Below are positions 63,553 to 64,000 of a stretch of 64,000 nt of DNA, piece by piece. The stretch comes from Protula sp. h YS-2021. Its lineage: Eukaryota; Annelida; Polychaeta; Sabellida; Serpulidae. Within the stretch, counting starts at the first letter, position 1. Every line of letters begins with the position of its first letter. A program made the position numbers and the translations under genes. The notes beneath the pieces are model-generated. The model ran no database searches, was not told where the DNA came from, and saw only the letters and a list, made by a program, of their open reading frames with translations. The stretch lies in the NCBI GenBank assembly GCA_949752745.1, contig OX457026.1, positions 29,946,116-30,010,115 of the forward strand. Direction: 5' to 3'.

Positions 63553-64000
63553 TCACTGCTGGAAAATATTTAGATTTAATTTTGCGTTACAGATGTCGTA
63601 CATCTGATGACGAACGAACGAGAGCCGTTCTTGCACAGGGATGAGAAACTTCTGAATTTAAATATAGCGAATGATTTTTCGTTGCAAGTGAAACACGGTC
63701 TTTATAAGATGGAGTTTGTGAGGAGTTGATAAAATTTTGAAAACCTATTTTTTGTCTCAGAAACTGTTCCAATGTACTGAGTCCGGCTGGTGACGGTAAA
63801 CCAGGTGGTGCTGCCCATCGTACGCGTGGACACAGCAATATCTCCCTAACTAAAGTAATACTTAAATTTACAGCATAATTTGCAACGTCATACCTACTTC
63901 GCTGAAGGCTGCGGACACGCCATACTTGTGAAACAAACTAAATGTATATTTAAAGAACTTGAAAGCACTAAATCATTCAGTTTGCACACACTGAATGGTT

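Noticed and set aside
63587..63838. 83-codon minus-strand ORF (APPGLPSPAGLSTLEQFL…)
   Set aside because: Looks somewhat protein-like but has no convincing splice donor; a join to the candidate exon at 63552 would need an intron of about 30 bp. No known domain.

Overview
This is eukaryotic, intron-rich, AT-rich animal DNA. The one gene I can support is an orthologue of focal adhesion kinase (FAK/PTK2), a cytoplasmic tyrosine kinase of integrin adhesion sites. It lies on the minus strand and runs from about 58962 down to 9318. I rebuilt 25 coding exons by hand. Every junction keeps reading phase, and all introns are GT-AG except one GC-AG intron. Taking one copy of the duplicated exons, they sum to 3969 nt, or 1322 codons plus stop. 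The protein has a FERM domain (exons 1-8), a linker with the YAEI autophosphorylation site (exons 9-11), a complete kinase domain (exons 11-17), a proline-rich and coiled-coil region (exons 18-22) and a C-terminal FAT domain (exons 22-25). Family matches rest on recalled knowledge of FAK; no alignment was run. Residue numbers are provisional and count from the first codon of exon 1.

Layout by region: 1-9245 is repeat-bearing DNA beyond the 3' end of the gene. 9318-13078 holds the FAT and second proline-rich exons. 13952-22749 holds two near-identical blocks on either side of exactly 200 N. Each block carries the same two FAK exons, and the homology stops at the gap on both sides. The best reading is an uncollapsed allelic overlap between two contigs, not a real exon duplication. 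23316-28151 is the kinase cluster with short introns. 30074-41228 holds the linker and most FERM exons. 41229-58443 is two large introns around exon 2, dominated by two elements of about 4.1 and 5.0 kb built from tandem repeats. 58444-58962 is the first recognised coding exon. 58963-64000 is 5' flank with a 58-bp minisatellite and no firm gene.

The most interesting non-genic signal is a family of mobile elements with a shared design: a 5' end with a small TGTCC-NN-GGACA stem and a CCCAGC tract, a tandem-repeat core, sometimes an (AACT)n microsatellite, and a 3' CTGGG-CTAAAAA end complementary to the 5' tract. This resembles non-autonomous Helentron/HINE elements (pearl/CvE-like) known from molluscs. 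Together with the FAK gene and the level of heterozygosity, it suggests a marine lophotrochozoan, probably a mollusc; that is inference. No bacterial features, CRISPR arrays or rRNA genes were seen.
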